Notes under the pieces: generated by a model
Databases searched by the model: none
What the model saw: the letters and a program-made list of their open reading frames with translations, nothing else
What the model was told of the DNA's origin: nothing
Part shown: positions 1 to 9,062 of the stretch, piece after piece
How positions within the stretch are numbered: position 1 is the stretch's first letter
Layout: every line of letters starts with the position of its first letter
Program-made: the position numbers and the translations under genes
Assembly (NCBI GenBank): GCA_038400315.1
Contig: CP151667.1
Span: 1,375,174-1,439,173 of the forward strand
Source: Isosphaeraceae bacterium EP7
GTDB lineage: Bacteria > Planctomycetota > Planctomycetia > Isosphaerales > Isosphaeraceae
Direction of reading: 5' to 3'
Length of the DNA stretch: 64,000 bases

Positions 1-3000
1 ACCTCGATCTCGCGCGGCTGGCCGTTCAGCTCGAAGAAGACGGTCCGCTTGCCGTCGGCGTGCGGGTCGCCCACGGCGAGCAGTTTGACGATCAAGGTCT
101 TCCCGGGCTCGATCTCCACCATGTTCTCGACCCCCTGGTCGGGGCCGAAGAAGAACAGAGGGGTGGGCAGGAACGACGTGTCGGCATAGGCCCGTAGATG
201 GGCGGCCAGCTCGGGGAAGACGCGCGGATAGAGCACGTTGCTCAGGGCGTCTTGCAGGTTCGCGGGCCGTCCGAGATAAGCGGCCGCTTTCTCCTGCGCG
301 GCGGGCAGGTCGGCGGGCTCCATCCCTTCGCCCGGTCGGCCGATCTTGGCGGGGCGGCCCTTCAGCACGCGCTCTTGCAGGTCTTTGGGGAACCCGCCTG
401 GGGGCTGGCCGAGGCGGCCCTCGAAGAGTTCGACGACGCTCTCGGGGAAGGCCAGCTCGCGGTTCTCATCCAGGATGTCGGCGGGAGTCAGGTTGTTGGC
501 GACCACGAACAGGGCCATGTCGCCGACGACCTTCGAGGTGGGGGTCACCTTGACGATGTCGCCGAACAGGAGATTCACCTGGGCGTAGGCCTCGCAGACC
601 TGGACCCACTGGTGGTCGAGGCCCAGGGCTTTGGCCTGCTGGAGCAGGTTGGTGTATTGCCCGCCGGGCATCTCATATTCGTAGAGGTCCGCCGATGGGG
701 CCTTCAGGCCGGCCTCGAACGGGCTGTAAAGCTCGCGGACCTGCTCCCAGTAGCGGCTCATCTCGATGAGCGAATCGGTGTTGATTCCCGTGTCGCGCGG
801 CGTGTGCTTCAGGGACTCGACGATGGCGTTGAGCGACGGCTGGGAGGTCAGGCCCGACATGCTGGCAACCGCGCCGTCGGCGATGTCCAGGCCGACTTCG
901 GCCCCCTTCAGCACGCTGGCGGCCTGCGCACCGCCGATGTCGTGGGTGTGGAAATGGATGGGCACGCCGACCGCCTCACGAAGCGATTTCACCAGCAGCT
1001 CGGCGGAGTAGGGCTTGCAGAGGCCCGCCATGTCCTTGATGGCGATGATGTTGGCCCCTCGCTTCTCGAACTCCCGGGCCAGGTTGACGTAATACTTCAG
1101 GTCGTACTTGGGCCGGGCCGGGTCGAGGATGTCGCCGGTATAGCAGATGGCCGCCTCGCAGAGCGCACCGCTGTCGCGGATCGACTCGATGGCCACTTCC
1201 ATGTTGGGGATGTAGTTCAGCGCGTCGAAGACCCGGAACAGGTCGATTCCCGCGCCGGCGCTCTCGCGGACGAACTCGCGGACGACGTTGTCGGGATAGC
1301 TGGTGTATCCGACCGCGTTCGAGCCGCGCAGGAGCATCTGGAAGAGGATGTTGGGAATTCGCTCGCGCATCTGCGCCAGGCGTTCCCAGGGGTCTTCCTT
1401 GAGGAATCGCATCGACGTATCGAACGTCGCCCCGCCCCACATCTCCAGCGAGAAGACGTTCGGCAGGAGCCGGGCATAGGCATCGGCGACCCTGAGCATG
1501 TCGCGGGTGCGGACGCGGGTGGCCAGCAACGACTGGTGGGCGTCGCGGAACGTGGTGTCGGTGACGAGCAATTGCGTCTGCTCGCGCACCCACTTCGAGA
1601 ACCCTTCGGCGCCGAGCTTCTGGAGTCGCTGACGCGAGCCGTCGGCGGGCTTGGCCGTGTGGTCGAAGTCGGGGACGATCGGCTCGGGCGGGGCAGAGTA
1701 GTTGGGCGGGCGGACGACGCCGGGGAAGCCGTTGACGGTGACCTCGCCGGCGAAGGCCAGCAGCTTCGTGGCCCGGTCTTGCAACACCGGGAACCGGAAC
1801 AGCTCGGGTGTCTCGTCGATGAACCGGGTGGTGCAGCGCCCTTCGAGGAAGTCGGGATGGTTGATCACGTTCAGGAGGAACGGGATGTTGGTCTTCACGC
1901 CTCGGATGCGGAATTCGTGGAGCGCCCGCTCCATCCGGCGGACGGCGTCGATGAATCGCGTTCCGCTGGCGCAGACCTTCACCAGGAGCGAGTCATAGAA
2001 CGGCGTGACCACCGCCCCGGTGATCGCTGTGCCGCCGTCGAGGCGGATGCCCAGGCCACCCGCGGAGCGGTAGTGCGTGATCCGGCCGTAGTCGGGGGTG
2101 AACTTGTTCTCGGGGTCCTCGGTCGTCACCCGGCACTGGAAGGCGAAACCCTGGACGTGCACCGCGTCCTGGTTCGGCAGCCTGATCTCGGGGTCGGCGA
2201 GCGTCGCCCCCTGCGCGATCAGGATCTGGCTCTTGATCAGGTCGACCCCGGTCACGATCTCGGTGACGGTGTGCTCGACCTGGATGCGCGGGTTGACCTC
2301 GATGAAGTAGAACTCGTCGGCATCGACGTCGACCAGGAACTCGACCGTCCCGGCGTTGTCGTACCGGACGTTCTTGCCCAGCGCGATCGCCGCGTCGCAG
2401 ATGCGCTGGCGCAGTCCGGGGTCGAGGTTGTAGGCCGGCGCGATCTCGATGACCTTCTGGTGGCGACGCTGCACCGAGCAGTCACGCTCGAAGAGGTGGA
2501 CGAGGTTGCCGTGGCGGTCGCCGAGGAGCTGGACCTCGATGTGCTTGGCGCGGCGGATGAACTTCTCGAGGAAGACGTCGGCCACGCCGAAGGCGGTGCC
2601 CGCCTCGCGCATGGCCTGGTCGACGGCCGCCTCCAGCTCATCGGCGCTCTCGACGATGCGCATCCCCCGGCCGCCGCCCCCCATCGAGGCCTTGACGATC
2701 ACCGGGTAGCCGAGCTTCTCGGCCTGGAGCTTGGCGGAAGCGCCATTCTCGACCGGCTTGTCGGTGCCGGGCAGGACAGGGACGCCCGCGGCGATGGCGG
2801 CGGCGCGGGCGGCCACCTTGTCGCCGAGCAGGTCGAGGATCTCGGCACGCGGGCCGACGAAGGCGATCCCGGCGGCGTCGCAGGCGCGGGCGAGGTCGGC
2901 GTTCTCGGAGAGGAAGCCGTAGCCGGGGTGAATCGCGTCGACCCCCTTCTCTCGCGCCAGCTTGACGATCGCGTCGACGTTCAGGTAGCTGCGGATGGGC

Positions 3001-3182
3001 TCGCCGGGCTTGCCGATCAGGAAGGCCTCGTCGGCCTTCACCCGGTGCATCGCGAACCGGTCTTCATGCGAATAGATCGCGACGGTTCGAATACCCAGCT
3101 CGCTGGCCGACCGGAAGACACGGATGGCGATCTCGCCCCGGTTGGCGACCAGAAGTTTGCGGATCTCGGGCATGGAGGTCAT
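1..3182 (-). CDS. pyc: Pyruvate carboxylase, C-terminus cut off by window edge
   Basis: Biotin-dependent enzyme that carboxylates pyruvate to oxaloacetate using ATP and bicarbonate; cytosolic and anaplerotic. The product opens with KLLVANRGEIAIRVFRSA, the standard biotin carboxylase N-terminus. The ATP-grasp loop MGGGGRGM is near residue 165 and ERDCSVQRRHQKVIE follows. The carboxyltransferase barrel has GGATFDTSMRFL near residue 580, a KDMAGL segment near 720 and metal-binding HFHTHD near 742. About 1060 residues are visible of a family norm near 1150, so the biotinyl domain lies beyond position 1. The ATG at 3182 is preferred because GGAG lies about 14 bases upstream; the ATG at 3173 (MPEIRK) is an alternative with no visible ribosome site. 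The biotin ligase at 22133 is the likely modifying enzyme. Confidence 0.95.
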   Translation of the reverse strand, partial: MTSMPEIRKLLVANRGEIAIRVFRSASELGIRTVAIYSHEDRFAMHRVKADEAFLIGKPGEPIRSYLNVDAIVKLAREKGVDAIHPGYGFLSENADLARACDAAGIAFVGPRAEILDLLGDKVAARAAAIAAGVPVLPGTDKPVENGASAKLQAEKLGYPVIVKASMGGGGRGMRIVESADELEAAVDQAMREAGTAFGVADVFLEKFIRRAKHIEVQLLGDRHGNLVHLFERDCSVQRRHQKVIEIAPAYNLDPGLRQRICDAAIALGKNVRYDNAGTVEFLVDVDADEFYFIEVNPRIQVEHTVTEIVTGVDLIKSQILIAQGATLADPEIRLPNQDAVHVQGFAFQCRVTTEDPENKFTPDYGRITHYRSAGGLGIRLDGGTAITGAVVTPFYDSLLVKVCASGTRFIDAVRRMERALHEFRIRGVKTNIPFLLNVINHPDFLEGRCTTRFIDETPELFRFPVLQDRATKLLAFAGEVTVNGFPGVVRPPNYSAPPEPIVPDFDHTAKPADGSRQRLQKLGAEGFSKWVREQTQLLVTDTTFRDAHQSLLATRVRTRDMLRVADAYARLLPNVFSLEMWGGATFDTSMRFLKEDPWERLAQMRERIPNILFQMLLRGSNAVGYTSYPDNVVREFVRESAGAGIDLFRVFDALNYIPNMEVAIESIRDSGALCEAAICYTGDILDPARPKYDLKYYVNLAREFEKRGANIIAIKDMAGLCKPYSAELLVKSLREAVGVPIHFHTHDIGGAQAASVLKGAEVGLDIADGAVASMSGLTSQPSLNAIVESLKHTPRDTGINTDSLIEMSRYWEQVRELYSPFEAGLKAPSADLYEYEMPGGQYTNLLQQAKALGLDHQWVQVCEAYAQVNLLFGDIVKVTPTSKVVGDMALFVVANNLTPADILDENRELAFPESVVELFEGRLGQPPGGFPKDLQERVLKGRPAKIGRPGEGMEPADLPAAQEKAAAYLGRPANLQDALSNVLYPRVFPELAAHLRAYADTSFLPTPLFFFGPDQGVENMVEIEPGKTLIVKLLAVGDPHADGKRTVFFELNGQPREIE

Positions 3183-3286
3183 CCGGGACTGGGCGACTCC
3201 CCGGCCGGCGAGTGCGGGCGGGGAGGCGCGGCGAGGACTTGGGTCGGTAGGATCGATCGATTCGGGAACATCAAATCAGGCGGCGA

Positions 3287-4267
3287 TCATTCACCTTCGA
3301 GGTCGTCCTCGGCCACCACGGGATTGGACAGCGTGCCGATCCCCTCGATGGTCGCCTCGACGAGGTCGCCGGGTTTCAGGTACGTGCCGGTCGCGGAGCC
3401 GACCCCCGAGGGAGTTCCGGTCGAGATCACGTCGCCGGGCTCCAGCGTGACGAAGCTAGAAATGAACTCGATGATGGCCGCGACGGGGAACACCATCTGC
3501 CCGGTGCTGCCATCCTGCTTGGTCTCACCGTTGACGGTGAGGGACAGGTGCAACGCCTGGGGGTCGGGCACGTCCTCGACGGAGAGGATGGCCGGGCCCA
3601 TGGGCAAGAAGGTGTCGTGCCATTTGCCGTGCAGCCAGTCAAAGAATTTATCGCGCTCGCGTGGCTTACGCCCGGGGTTGGGCTGGAATTTCCGGTCGCT
3701 CACGTCATTGACGACGGTATAACCGGCCACGTAGTCCAGGGCGTCGGCCTCGGAGACTCCCTTGCATCGACGCCCGATGACCACGCCCAGCTCGCATTCC
3801 CAGTCCACGTGGTCGGGCGAGACCGCCGGGATCACGATCGGGTTGCCTTGGCTGGTCAGGGTTGTGGCCGGCGGCTTGGTGAAGACCCAGGGGAAGGTCT
3901 CGTCGCGTTCGGCGGTCACGCCGCCACGCTCGATGACGTGCGCCGCATAGTTGCCGGCGAGCAGCAGGACCTTGCCGGGATTGGGGATGGGCGCCAGGAT
4001 CTGGACGTCCTCGACGGGGATGGCGAGCTCGGAGAGAGCTTCGTCATCGAGCGCGTCGACCCATCGGCTCAGCTCGTAGGCAGCCAGGTGATAGAGGCCG
4101 TCCGGGGGGAGCAGGTCGAGGATCTCCTCGGTCGAGGGGAGCAGCAACTCAACCCCCACCTCCTCGCAGTACACGTCGGTCGCCTGGTCGATGGAGACGA
4201 CTCGATCGTCGAGATAGAAGCCGATCAGGGTCACGTCGTCGTCGAGTTGGAACCGGCAGAGACGCAT
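3287..4267 (-). CDS. Fumarylacetoacetate hydrolase (FAH) family protein
   Basis: A 326-residue member of the FAH superfamily, which cleaves C-C bonds, decarboxylates or hydrates beta-diketo or 2-oxo acids with a divalent metal. The N-terminal part (residues 1-95) resembles the small domain of these proteins. The catalytic domain then shows AGNYAAH (104-110), the metal-site DWECELGVVIG (155-165, with E157 and E159), D188 in VVNDVSDR, and STGTPSGVG near the C-terminus. The ATG at 4267 is preceded by GAGGGG, which decides against the longer frame reaching 4459. It lies 104 bases upstream of pyruvate carboxylase on the same strand, so cotranscription is possible. The substrate cannot be told from the sequence; 'FAH domain hydrolase/isomerase' is as far as the motifs go. 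Confidence 0.9.
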   Translation of the reverse strand: MRLCRFQLDDDVTLIGFYLDDRVVSIDQATDVYCEEVGVELLLPSTEEILDLLPPDGLYHLAAYELSRWVDALDDEALSELAIPVEDVQILAPIPNPGKVLLLAGNYAAHVIERGGVTAERDETFPWVFTKPPATTLTSQGNPIVIPAVSPDHVDWECELGVVIGRRCKGVSEADALDYVAGYTVVNDVSDRKFQPNPGRKPRERDKFFDWLHGKWHDTFLPMGPAILSVEDVPDPQALHLSLTVNGETKQDGSTGQMVFPVAAIIEFISSFVTLEPGDVISTGTPSGVGSATGTYLKPGDLVEATIEGIGTLSNPVVAEDDLEGE

Positions 4268-4412
4268 GGAAACCCCTCGAGGACGGACCGGTCGGCAGTT
4301 TCGGGCCAACGGCCAACGAATCGGCGCGCGAAAGCCGAGCCACGATACACGCTCCGCTCGCTCCAGACAATCGCCTGGGCCCGCCCGACGAGCTCGCGAG
4401 GCAGGTCGCGGG

Positions 4413-4441
4413 TTGCTAGGGGGGGGGCCTCGCCCTACAAT
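4413..4441 (+). promoter_or_regulatory. Predicted sigma70-type promoter of queC-queD with a nine-G spacer run
   Basis: TTGCTA (4413-4418) and TACAAT (4436-4441) are separated by exactly 17 bases. The first nine spacer bases are all G (4419-4427). The -10 is five of six to consensus and the -35 four of six. Transcription would start near 4448, about 55 bases before the queC ATG. This is inferred from the sequence only. Confidence 0.45.
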
Positions 4442-4503
4442 CCCAGGGCGGATGGGCACGGGGCCCCTTGGTGCCGCTCGTCTTGCCCGAGGGTTCGGTC
4501 GAA

Positions 4504-5178
4504 ATGACGCGTGGTGGGGATGTCGCGGTGCTCGTCAGCGGGGGGGTCGAGAGCTCGATCCTCTGCGTCGAATTGCTGGCGCAATTCCGGCGAGTCCTCC
4601 CCATCTACGTCCGTTTCGGCCTGCTCTGGGAGGCGGTCGAGCTGGCCCACTTGCGCCGATACCTCACCGCCGTCCAGCGCCCGGGACTGCTCGGATTGAC
4701 CATCCTGGAGGAGCCCATCGCCGACGTCTACGGTGACCACTGGAGCACCGGCCGGGGGGAGGTTCCGGGCGAGGAGACGTCCGATGACGCGATGGAGCTG
4801 GCCGGCCGCAATTTGCTCCTGACCGCCAAGGCAGCGGTCTGGTGCCACCTCCGTGGGGTCGAAGCCCTGGCGCTTGGCTGCCTGGCCACAAACCCTTTCC
4901 CCGACAGCACATCGCGTTTTTTCGACGGCTTGCAGACGGCGATCGGTGAGGGGCTCGGTGGGCCGATCCGCTTGCTCCGCCCTTTTGGTCGGATGCACAA
5001 AGCGGATGTCCTCCGCGCCGGAGCCGGCTTGCCGCTGGGCCTGACCTTCTCGTGCGTCGCCCCGTCCGGGAGCCGGCATTGCGGGGCCTGCAATAAGTGC
5101 GCGGAACGACGCAAGGGATTCCGCGACGTGGGCATGGCCGACACGACCGAGTACGCCACCGAGCCGATTCACGCCTGA
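4504..5178 (+). CDS. queC: 7-cyano-7-deazaguanine synthase-like protein (QueC family), variant PP-loop
   Basis: QueC converts 7-carboxy-7-deazaguanine to preQ0 with ATP and ammonia, in the route to queuosine. The 224-residue product begins with a PP-loop ATP-pyrophosphatase motif, LVSGGVESS (residues 10-18). The family usually has Asp where E16 stands. The C-terminal zinc site is complete: C184, C193, C196 and C199 in a C-x8-CGxCxxC pattern followed by RKGF. The size is normal for the family. The ATG at 4504 is chosen because it places the PP-loop at the usual distance; a TTG at 4468 would add 12 residues. The downstream queD supports a 7-deazaguanine role. The D-to-E change is the one reason to suspect altered activity or substrate. 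Confidence 0.8.
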   Translation: MTRGGDVAVLVSGGVESSILCVELLAQFRRVLPIYVRFGLLWEAVELAHLRRYLTAVQRPGLLGLTILEEPIADVYGDHWSTGRGEVPGEETSDDAMELAGRNLLLTAKAAVWCHLRGVEALALGCLATNPFPDSTSRFFDGLQTAIGEGLGGPIRLLRPFGRMHKADVLRAGAGLPLGLTFSCVAPSGSRHCGACNKCAERRKGFRDVGMADTTEYATEPIHA

Positions 5179-5179
5179 C

Positions 5180-5197
5180 TCGTCCTCAGTAGGACGA
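5180..5197 (+). other. Small hairpin between queC and queD
   Basis: A perfect inverted repeat TCGTCCT-CAGT-AGGACGA lies directly after the queC stop, in the 56-base gap before queD. There is no T-run, so it is more likely an mRNA processing or stability element, or chance, than a terminator. Confidence 0.35.
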
Positions 5198-5234
5198 TCG
5201 ACCGAATGATCACGCCAACGAGGGCTGCGACCGC

Positions 5235-5636
5235 ATGTTCCGCGTGACCCGAGAAATCAACTTCTGCTACGGCCATCGGCTCTTGAACTACGACGGCAAG
5301 TGCCGCCACCTGCACGGCCATAACGGCCGGGCGGTGATCACCCTGGAGGCCCCCGCGCTCGACTCGCGGGGCATGCTCGTCGACTTCGCCGAGATCAAGC
5401 AGAGCGTCCAGCGCTGGATCGACGAGACGCTCGACCACAACATGCTGCTCTGCCGCGAAGATCCGCTGCTGCCCATGCTCCTTGAGCGAGGGGAGCGAGT
5501 CTTCGTGATGGACACTAACCCCACGGCGGAGAATATCGCCCGGCTCATCTATGAGCAGGCCGTCTCCGCCGGGTTGCCGGTCATCGAGGTCCTGCTCTGG
5601 GAGACCCCTAACTGCCACGCCTCTTACCGGGGTTAG
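5235..5636 (+). CDS. queD: 6-carboxytetrahydropterin synthase / PTPS-like (QueD family)
   Basis: QueD makes 6-carboxy-5,6,7,8-tetrahydropterin from dihydroneopterin triphosphate, two steps before QueC. The 133-residue length is typical. Zinc ligands are visible as H14 in CYGHRL and H27 and H29 in HLHGH. The nucleophilic Cys is C23 in GKCRHLHGH, and the conserved Glu is E123 in LLWETPNC near the C-terminus. The presence of the Cys two residues before the HxHGH-like motif favours QueD over eukaryotic-type PTPS. It follows queC by 56 bases on the same strand and probably shares its promoter. QueE and QueF are not in the window. GAGGG about ten bases upstream supports the ATG at 5235. Confidence 0.88.
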   Translation: MFRVTREINFCYGHRLLNYDGKCRHLHGHNGRAVITLEAPALDSRGMLVDFAEIKQSVQRWIDETLDHNMLLCREDPLLPMLLERGERVFVMDTNPTAENIARLIYEQAVSAGLPVIEVLLWETPNCHASYRG

Positions 5637-5655
5637 ACGGCGGCGAGCGGGCGTG

Positions 5656-6468
5656 TCAGTGGCTGTGCCCGTGGCCGTCCGAATCGTCGTGCTTCTTGGC
5701 GGGGGCCGGGACGAAGGAACGCGGGACGTATGGATACTTGACCCCGTCGACGGCCCAGGTGTACCCCCCACCTTCGGCGGTCCCCTTCAGGACGACCAGG
5801 GCGTGCTGATCCTTGGCAATCTGGTCCTTCGCCGCGTCGACATGGACGTCGATGACGGCCGAGGCGATGACTTCCATGTCGTGGACGACATGCGACTCGA
5901 TACCCTCGAACTGGACGTCGGAGCCCGGCTGGGCAAGCTGCTCCATGAGGGAGAGCAGGTCGGCATTCTGCATCTTGAAGTTGGACTCGTCGTTCTGCGT
6001 GGCCCGCATCTTCTCGATGATCTGCTTGGGTGTCTCGAGTTTGCGGGACTGGGCGGGCACCTGATACCAGAGGGCGTCGGCAAGCTCGCCCTTCTTGATC
6101 GCGCTCGCGTACGTCTTGGCGAAGGCCTCGGCCGAACGCCTCTGGAGCGTGCTCTGGACCATCGACATCGTGAACGAGGCCAGGCCGAACGTGAGGCCCA
6201 TCGCGATGCCGGCCTTGGCCAGCGAGGCGCCGGTGAGCATGTCGGGATAGCGGTTGATCTTGCGGTTGGCAAGGAAGCCGGTGACGACCGCGGCCGCGGA
6301 GATGAGGTAGAAGAAGTCGCCGGCGAAGCTCAGGACCGAGACCAGGCCGAGCAGCAAGCTGGTGACCGCCAGTGGGCTGAGCGCCCGATAGGCGATGATC
6401 TGGTTCTCGATCGCGGGCGTGTTCGAGGCCGAGGCGGAGGCCGTCGTGGGGGCGTCTGAGGTGGCCAA
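5656..6468 (-). CDS. Membrane protein of unknown function with His-rich tail
   Basis: A 270-residue protein with no recognised enzymatic motif. The first 30 residues are rich in Ala, Ser and Thr. Three hydrophobic stretches follow (about 33-50, 52-68 and 85-104), with ASLAKAGIAMGLTFG resembling DUF4190-like two- to three-helix membrane modules. The remaining 165 residues look soluble and form a predicted extracytoplasmic domain. The last 13 residues include HDDSDGHGHSH, which could bind metal. The start is uncertain: the TTG at 6468 has GGAG ten bases upstream, whereas a GTG at 6558 has its GGAGG too close. It converges with queD 20 bases away. The function is unknown. Confidence 0.65.
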   Translation of the reverse strand: MATSDAPTTASASASNTPAIENQIIAYRALSPLAVTSLLLGLVSVLSFAGDFFYLISAAAVVTGFLANRKINRYPDMLTGASLAKAGIAMGLTFGLASFTMSMVQSTLQRRSAEAFAKTYASAIKKGELADALWYQVPAQSRKLETPKQIIEKMRATQNDESNFKMQNADLLSLMEQLAQPGSDVQFEGIESHVVHDMEVIASAVIDVHVDAAKDQIAKDQHALVVLKGTAEGGGYTWAVDGVKYPYVPRSFVPAPAKKHDDSDGHGHSH

Positions 6469-6610
6469 GGCTGTCTCGCTCCGGGGGGCGGGTCGGGTCG
6501 GGGGATGGATCGGCTCGATCGGAAATCGTCGGACCTGAGGGAACTCGACCGGCCGCACGGCCTCCGATTCGTTTCGAAGCTACAAGCCACCCGGTCGGGT
6601 CGTCAAGCGA

Positions 6611-7129
6611 TCAGCGGAAGGCCAGCCCGGTCATCGGGCCCGGCAAGAACGTCGTCAGGCCCATCCCGACCCAGAAGACGCCCAGACCCCAGCCCACCAC
6701 GTTGGTCCAGCTCCACCCCGCGCCCCCCGCCGGCTTGGCCCTCCAGCCCGCGAGGAAGACGGCCAGCACGGCCAGGCCCATGGGCTGATACCCCAAGGGC
6801 GTGGCCAGGCTGCCCAGGGGCAGGTTGCCCCGCAACGATGCGGCCAGGTTGTGCAGCCAGACGAGCGATCCGCCCGAGAGCCAGACCAGCTCACCCAGGC
6901 CGCCGTCGGCCGAGGACCGGCGGAACAACACGATCGGGCCGACAAGCGCCAGGCAGCCGGCCACGGTGTAGAGGCCGGCGAGGAGCTGGGTCGGCGGCCA
7001 GGTCATCCGGCCCCGGTTGACGAGCTGCCAGAGCCCGAAGGCGACCGCCCCGCCGATCATCAGGGCATTCATGGCGGGCGTGGCCGGCGTCGGCGACGCG
7101 GTCTTCGTCGAGGCGCGTTTGGCGGACAT
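6611..7129 (-). CDS. Small multi-pass membrane protein, unknown function
   Basis: A 172-residue hydrophobic protein. After a short Lys/Thr/Pro-rich head (MSAKRASTKTASPTPATPAM) come about four or five membrane segments, near residues 20-37, 48-69, 79-95, 115-129 and 141-162. No catalytic or binding motif is recognisable, and no family could be named. The ATG at 7129 is chosen because the protein then begins just before a basic stretch and the first helix; an upstream start at 7168 is possible. It shares strand with the membrane protein downstream and with the HlyD-like adaptor upstream. The three could form a loose membrane cluster, but there is no evidence for a joint role. Confidence 0.6.
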   Translation of the reverse strand: MSAKRASTKTASPTPATPAMNALMIGGAVAFGLWQLVNRGRMTWPPTQLLAGLYTVAGCLALVGPIVLFRRSSADGGLGELVWLSGGSLVWLHNLAASLRGNLPLGSLATPLGYQPMGLAVLAVFLAGWRAKPAGGAGWSWTNVVGWGLGVFWVGMGLTTFLPGPMTGLAFR

Positions 7130-7262
7130 CGGGCGGTTCTCGCGTCGGAGGCCGGCGGCCTGGGTCACGGGCGCCGCGGCAGTCCGGCGCCTCGCGAGAG
7201 TCTAACCTTCGAACGCGGCCCCCGACGCCGGGCCGCCCGAATCCGGGGACGAATCCGGCCGC

Positions 7263-8759
7263 TCAGCGGGTATTCGTCGCCACCGGCGAGCCTTCGAGCT
7301 TCGGTAGCCTGGCACCAACCTCGACGACCAGCCCGGGCACCGACTCGACCTCCGAGGGGTGGAGCACCACCTGCTCGCCTTCCTTCAGACCGCGGGTCAC
7401 CTCGAGCAGGTCGGGCGTCATCTCGCCGACCTCGACATCGCGGCGCTGGACGGCACCGTCCGTGCTGGCGACGTAGCAGACGTCACGTCCGTTCTCGACG
7501 GACAGAGCCTCGGTCGGGATGGCCAGGACCGCGGGCCGATCCTGGGTGAGGACCTCGACCTCGGCGGTCATCGACGGCTTGAGGCCCGGGGTCGAGCCGT
7601 CGAGCTTGACGATGGCGGCGTAGTGCTTGACGTCGTTGTTCCGCCTCCAGCCGTCGCCCTGCAATGGGATCCGCAGCATCGACTCGACGGTGCCATCGAT
7701 CAGGGTATCGGAGAGCGCCTCGACCCGGACCTTCGCCCTCATCCCGACGTGAACCCGGTCGACCACCGACTCGTGCAGCAGGGTGTTGACCATCATCTTG
7801 CCGAGGTCGGGCAGGTAGTAGAGTTTCTGATGCTGGCGGACGATCGTGCCCGGCTCGAGCTTGGTCGCCCTGCCGTTCTCCATGGCGATGATCGCAAGCC
7901 CGTCATGCGGGGCCCGGATCGTGCACCGATCGACCATCTTATTGTAGTGTTTCAGCCGTTCTTCGACGCGGGCGAGGCCGTCGGTCTTGAATCGGACATT
8001 GACGCGGGCCCGCTCGATGTTGGCCAGGAGTTGCTTCCGAGTCCGATTGATCCCGAATTTCTTGTAATTGGCCAGCGCGGCCTTCGAGCTCGACAGTTGG
8101 AGGGAGGACTTAAGCAACGCCAGCTTCTCGCTGTTCACCTGAGAGAGCGAGACGTATCCCTTCGGCTGCATCTGGATCGACCAGTCCAGCCGATCGGTCA
8201 TCCGCTTGATCTCGGAGTCGGCCAGCCTGATCTGACCTTCGAGCTGCTGGAGCGTCTGGAGCTTGTAACCCTTGTCAAACTCCTCGAGGGCCAACTCCGC
8301 GACGGACTGCGTGAGTTCGGCCTCGATCTTCTCGGACCGATTCTTCTCGACCTTGATCGACTGGGTGCGGACCAGCTCCTCGTAGTCGGAGGAGTCGATC
8401 TTCATCAACACCTGGTCTTTCACGACGGGTGTGCCGTCGGGGACCATCTCGAGGATGGCGGCCGACCCGCCTGCACTGTAGGCCCTGCCAGCATTCACGA
8501 TCTGGAGATTCTCGATCTCGCACTCGATCGAAGTCTGCTGAAGGCATTCGATCTGGCCCGAGGCCGAGACCGTCGACTTCAGGTCGATCCGGCGCACCTG
8601 GACTTGCGAGACGCCGTCGAGCAGCGGGCGAGAGGGCTTCCATGGCTGGAGGAACCAGCAAAACCCGGCCACGGTAAGGAGGCCCGTCGTGATCATCGCG
8701 ACGTTGCCGGGACTGGCGAGCCCGCGCCGTTTGGGGTTCTGGGTTATCACTCCGGTCAT
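7263..8759 (-). CDS. HlyD/MFP-type efflux adaptor (periplasmic adaptor subunit)
   Basis: A 498-residue membrane-fusion protein of the kind that links an inner-membrane ABC or RND pump to an outer-membrane exit. A membrane anchor lies near residues 21-38. A beta segment around SASGQIECLQQTSIECEI follows, then a lipoyl-like half motif, a long helical hairpin (about 125-270, rich in Leu, Glu and Lys), the return strand APHDGLAIIA, and a beta-barrel/membrane-proximal part with SMTAEVEVLTQDRPAVLAIP. The ATG at 8759 has AGGGG nine bases upstream and is preferred over a TTG at 8918. No transporter subunit is adjacent, so the partner is unknown. In planctomycetes such adaptors often sit by ABC-2/MacB-type permeases; here the neighbours are small membrane proteins. 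Confidence 0.85.
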   Translation of the reverse strand: MTGVITQNPKRRGLASPGNVAMITTGLLTVAGFCWFLQPWKPSRPLLDGVSQVQVRRIDLKSTVSASGQIECLQQTSIECEIENLQIVNAGRAYSAGGSAAILEMVPDGTPVVKDQVLMKIDSSDYEELVRTQSIKVEKNRSEKIEAELTQSVAELALEEFDKGYKLQTLQQLEGQIRLADSEIKRMTDRLDWSIQMQPKGYVSLSQVNSEKLALLKSSLQLSSSKAALANYKKFGINRTRKQLLANIERARVNVRFKTDGLARVEERLKHYNKMVDRCTIRAPHDGLAIIAMENGRATKLEPGTIVRQHQKLYYLPDLGKMMVNTLLHESVVDRVHVGMRAKVRVEALSDTLIDGTVESMLRIPLQGDGWRRNNDVKHYAAIVKLDGSTPGLKPSMTAEVEVLTQDRPAVLAIPTEALSVENGRDVCYVASTDGAVQRRDVEVGEMTPDLLEVTRGLKEGEQVVLHPSEVESVPGLVVEVGARLPKLEGSPVATNTR

Positions 8760-8985
8760 CGATCGATCCCCTTTGGAGGGCTTGGTTTGCGAGGAGGGAG
8801 CCGGGGCACGGGCCTCGGCTGGCTCTGCGCCCCGCGTCGTGCGAGGGGGAGCGGTGGGAGTGCATACTGGGATCGAATCGCCGGGAGCGAGACGATCGCC
8901 ATTCGCTCGGGATGTCAAAATCGTGGCAACGACCCGAATGCGGCTGGGGGAGCCGGGCAGGGCGCTCTCATCGAGCGTTCATGCA

Positions 8986-9014
8986 ACTGTAAAACAATAG
9001 TCGGCCCGCGGCAA
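8986..9014 (-). promoter_or_regulatory. Predicted promoter for the HlyD-like adaptor
   Basis: Read on the minus strand, TTGCCG (9014-9009) and TACAGT (8991-8986) are 17 bases apart. The distance to the chosen ATG is about 220 bases, which would give a long leader. Confidence 0.3.
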
Positions 9015-9062
9015 GCTGTTTTGGACATCAATCCAATACGCACTCCTAAGGCGAACGTCAAG

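Noticed and set aside
198-3722. An 1174-codon plus-strand frame opposite pyruvate carboxylase
   Set aside because: It is a shadow of the carboxylase and the start of the FAH gene; its translation has no recognisable fold.
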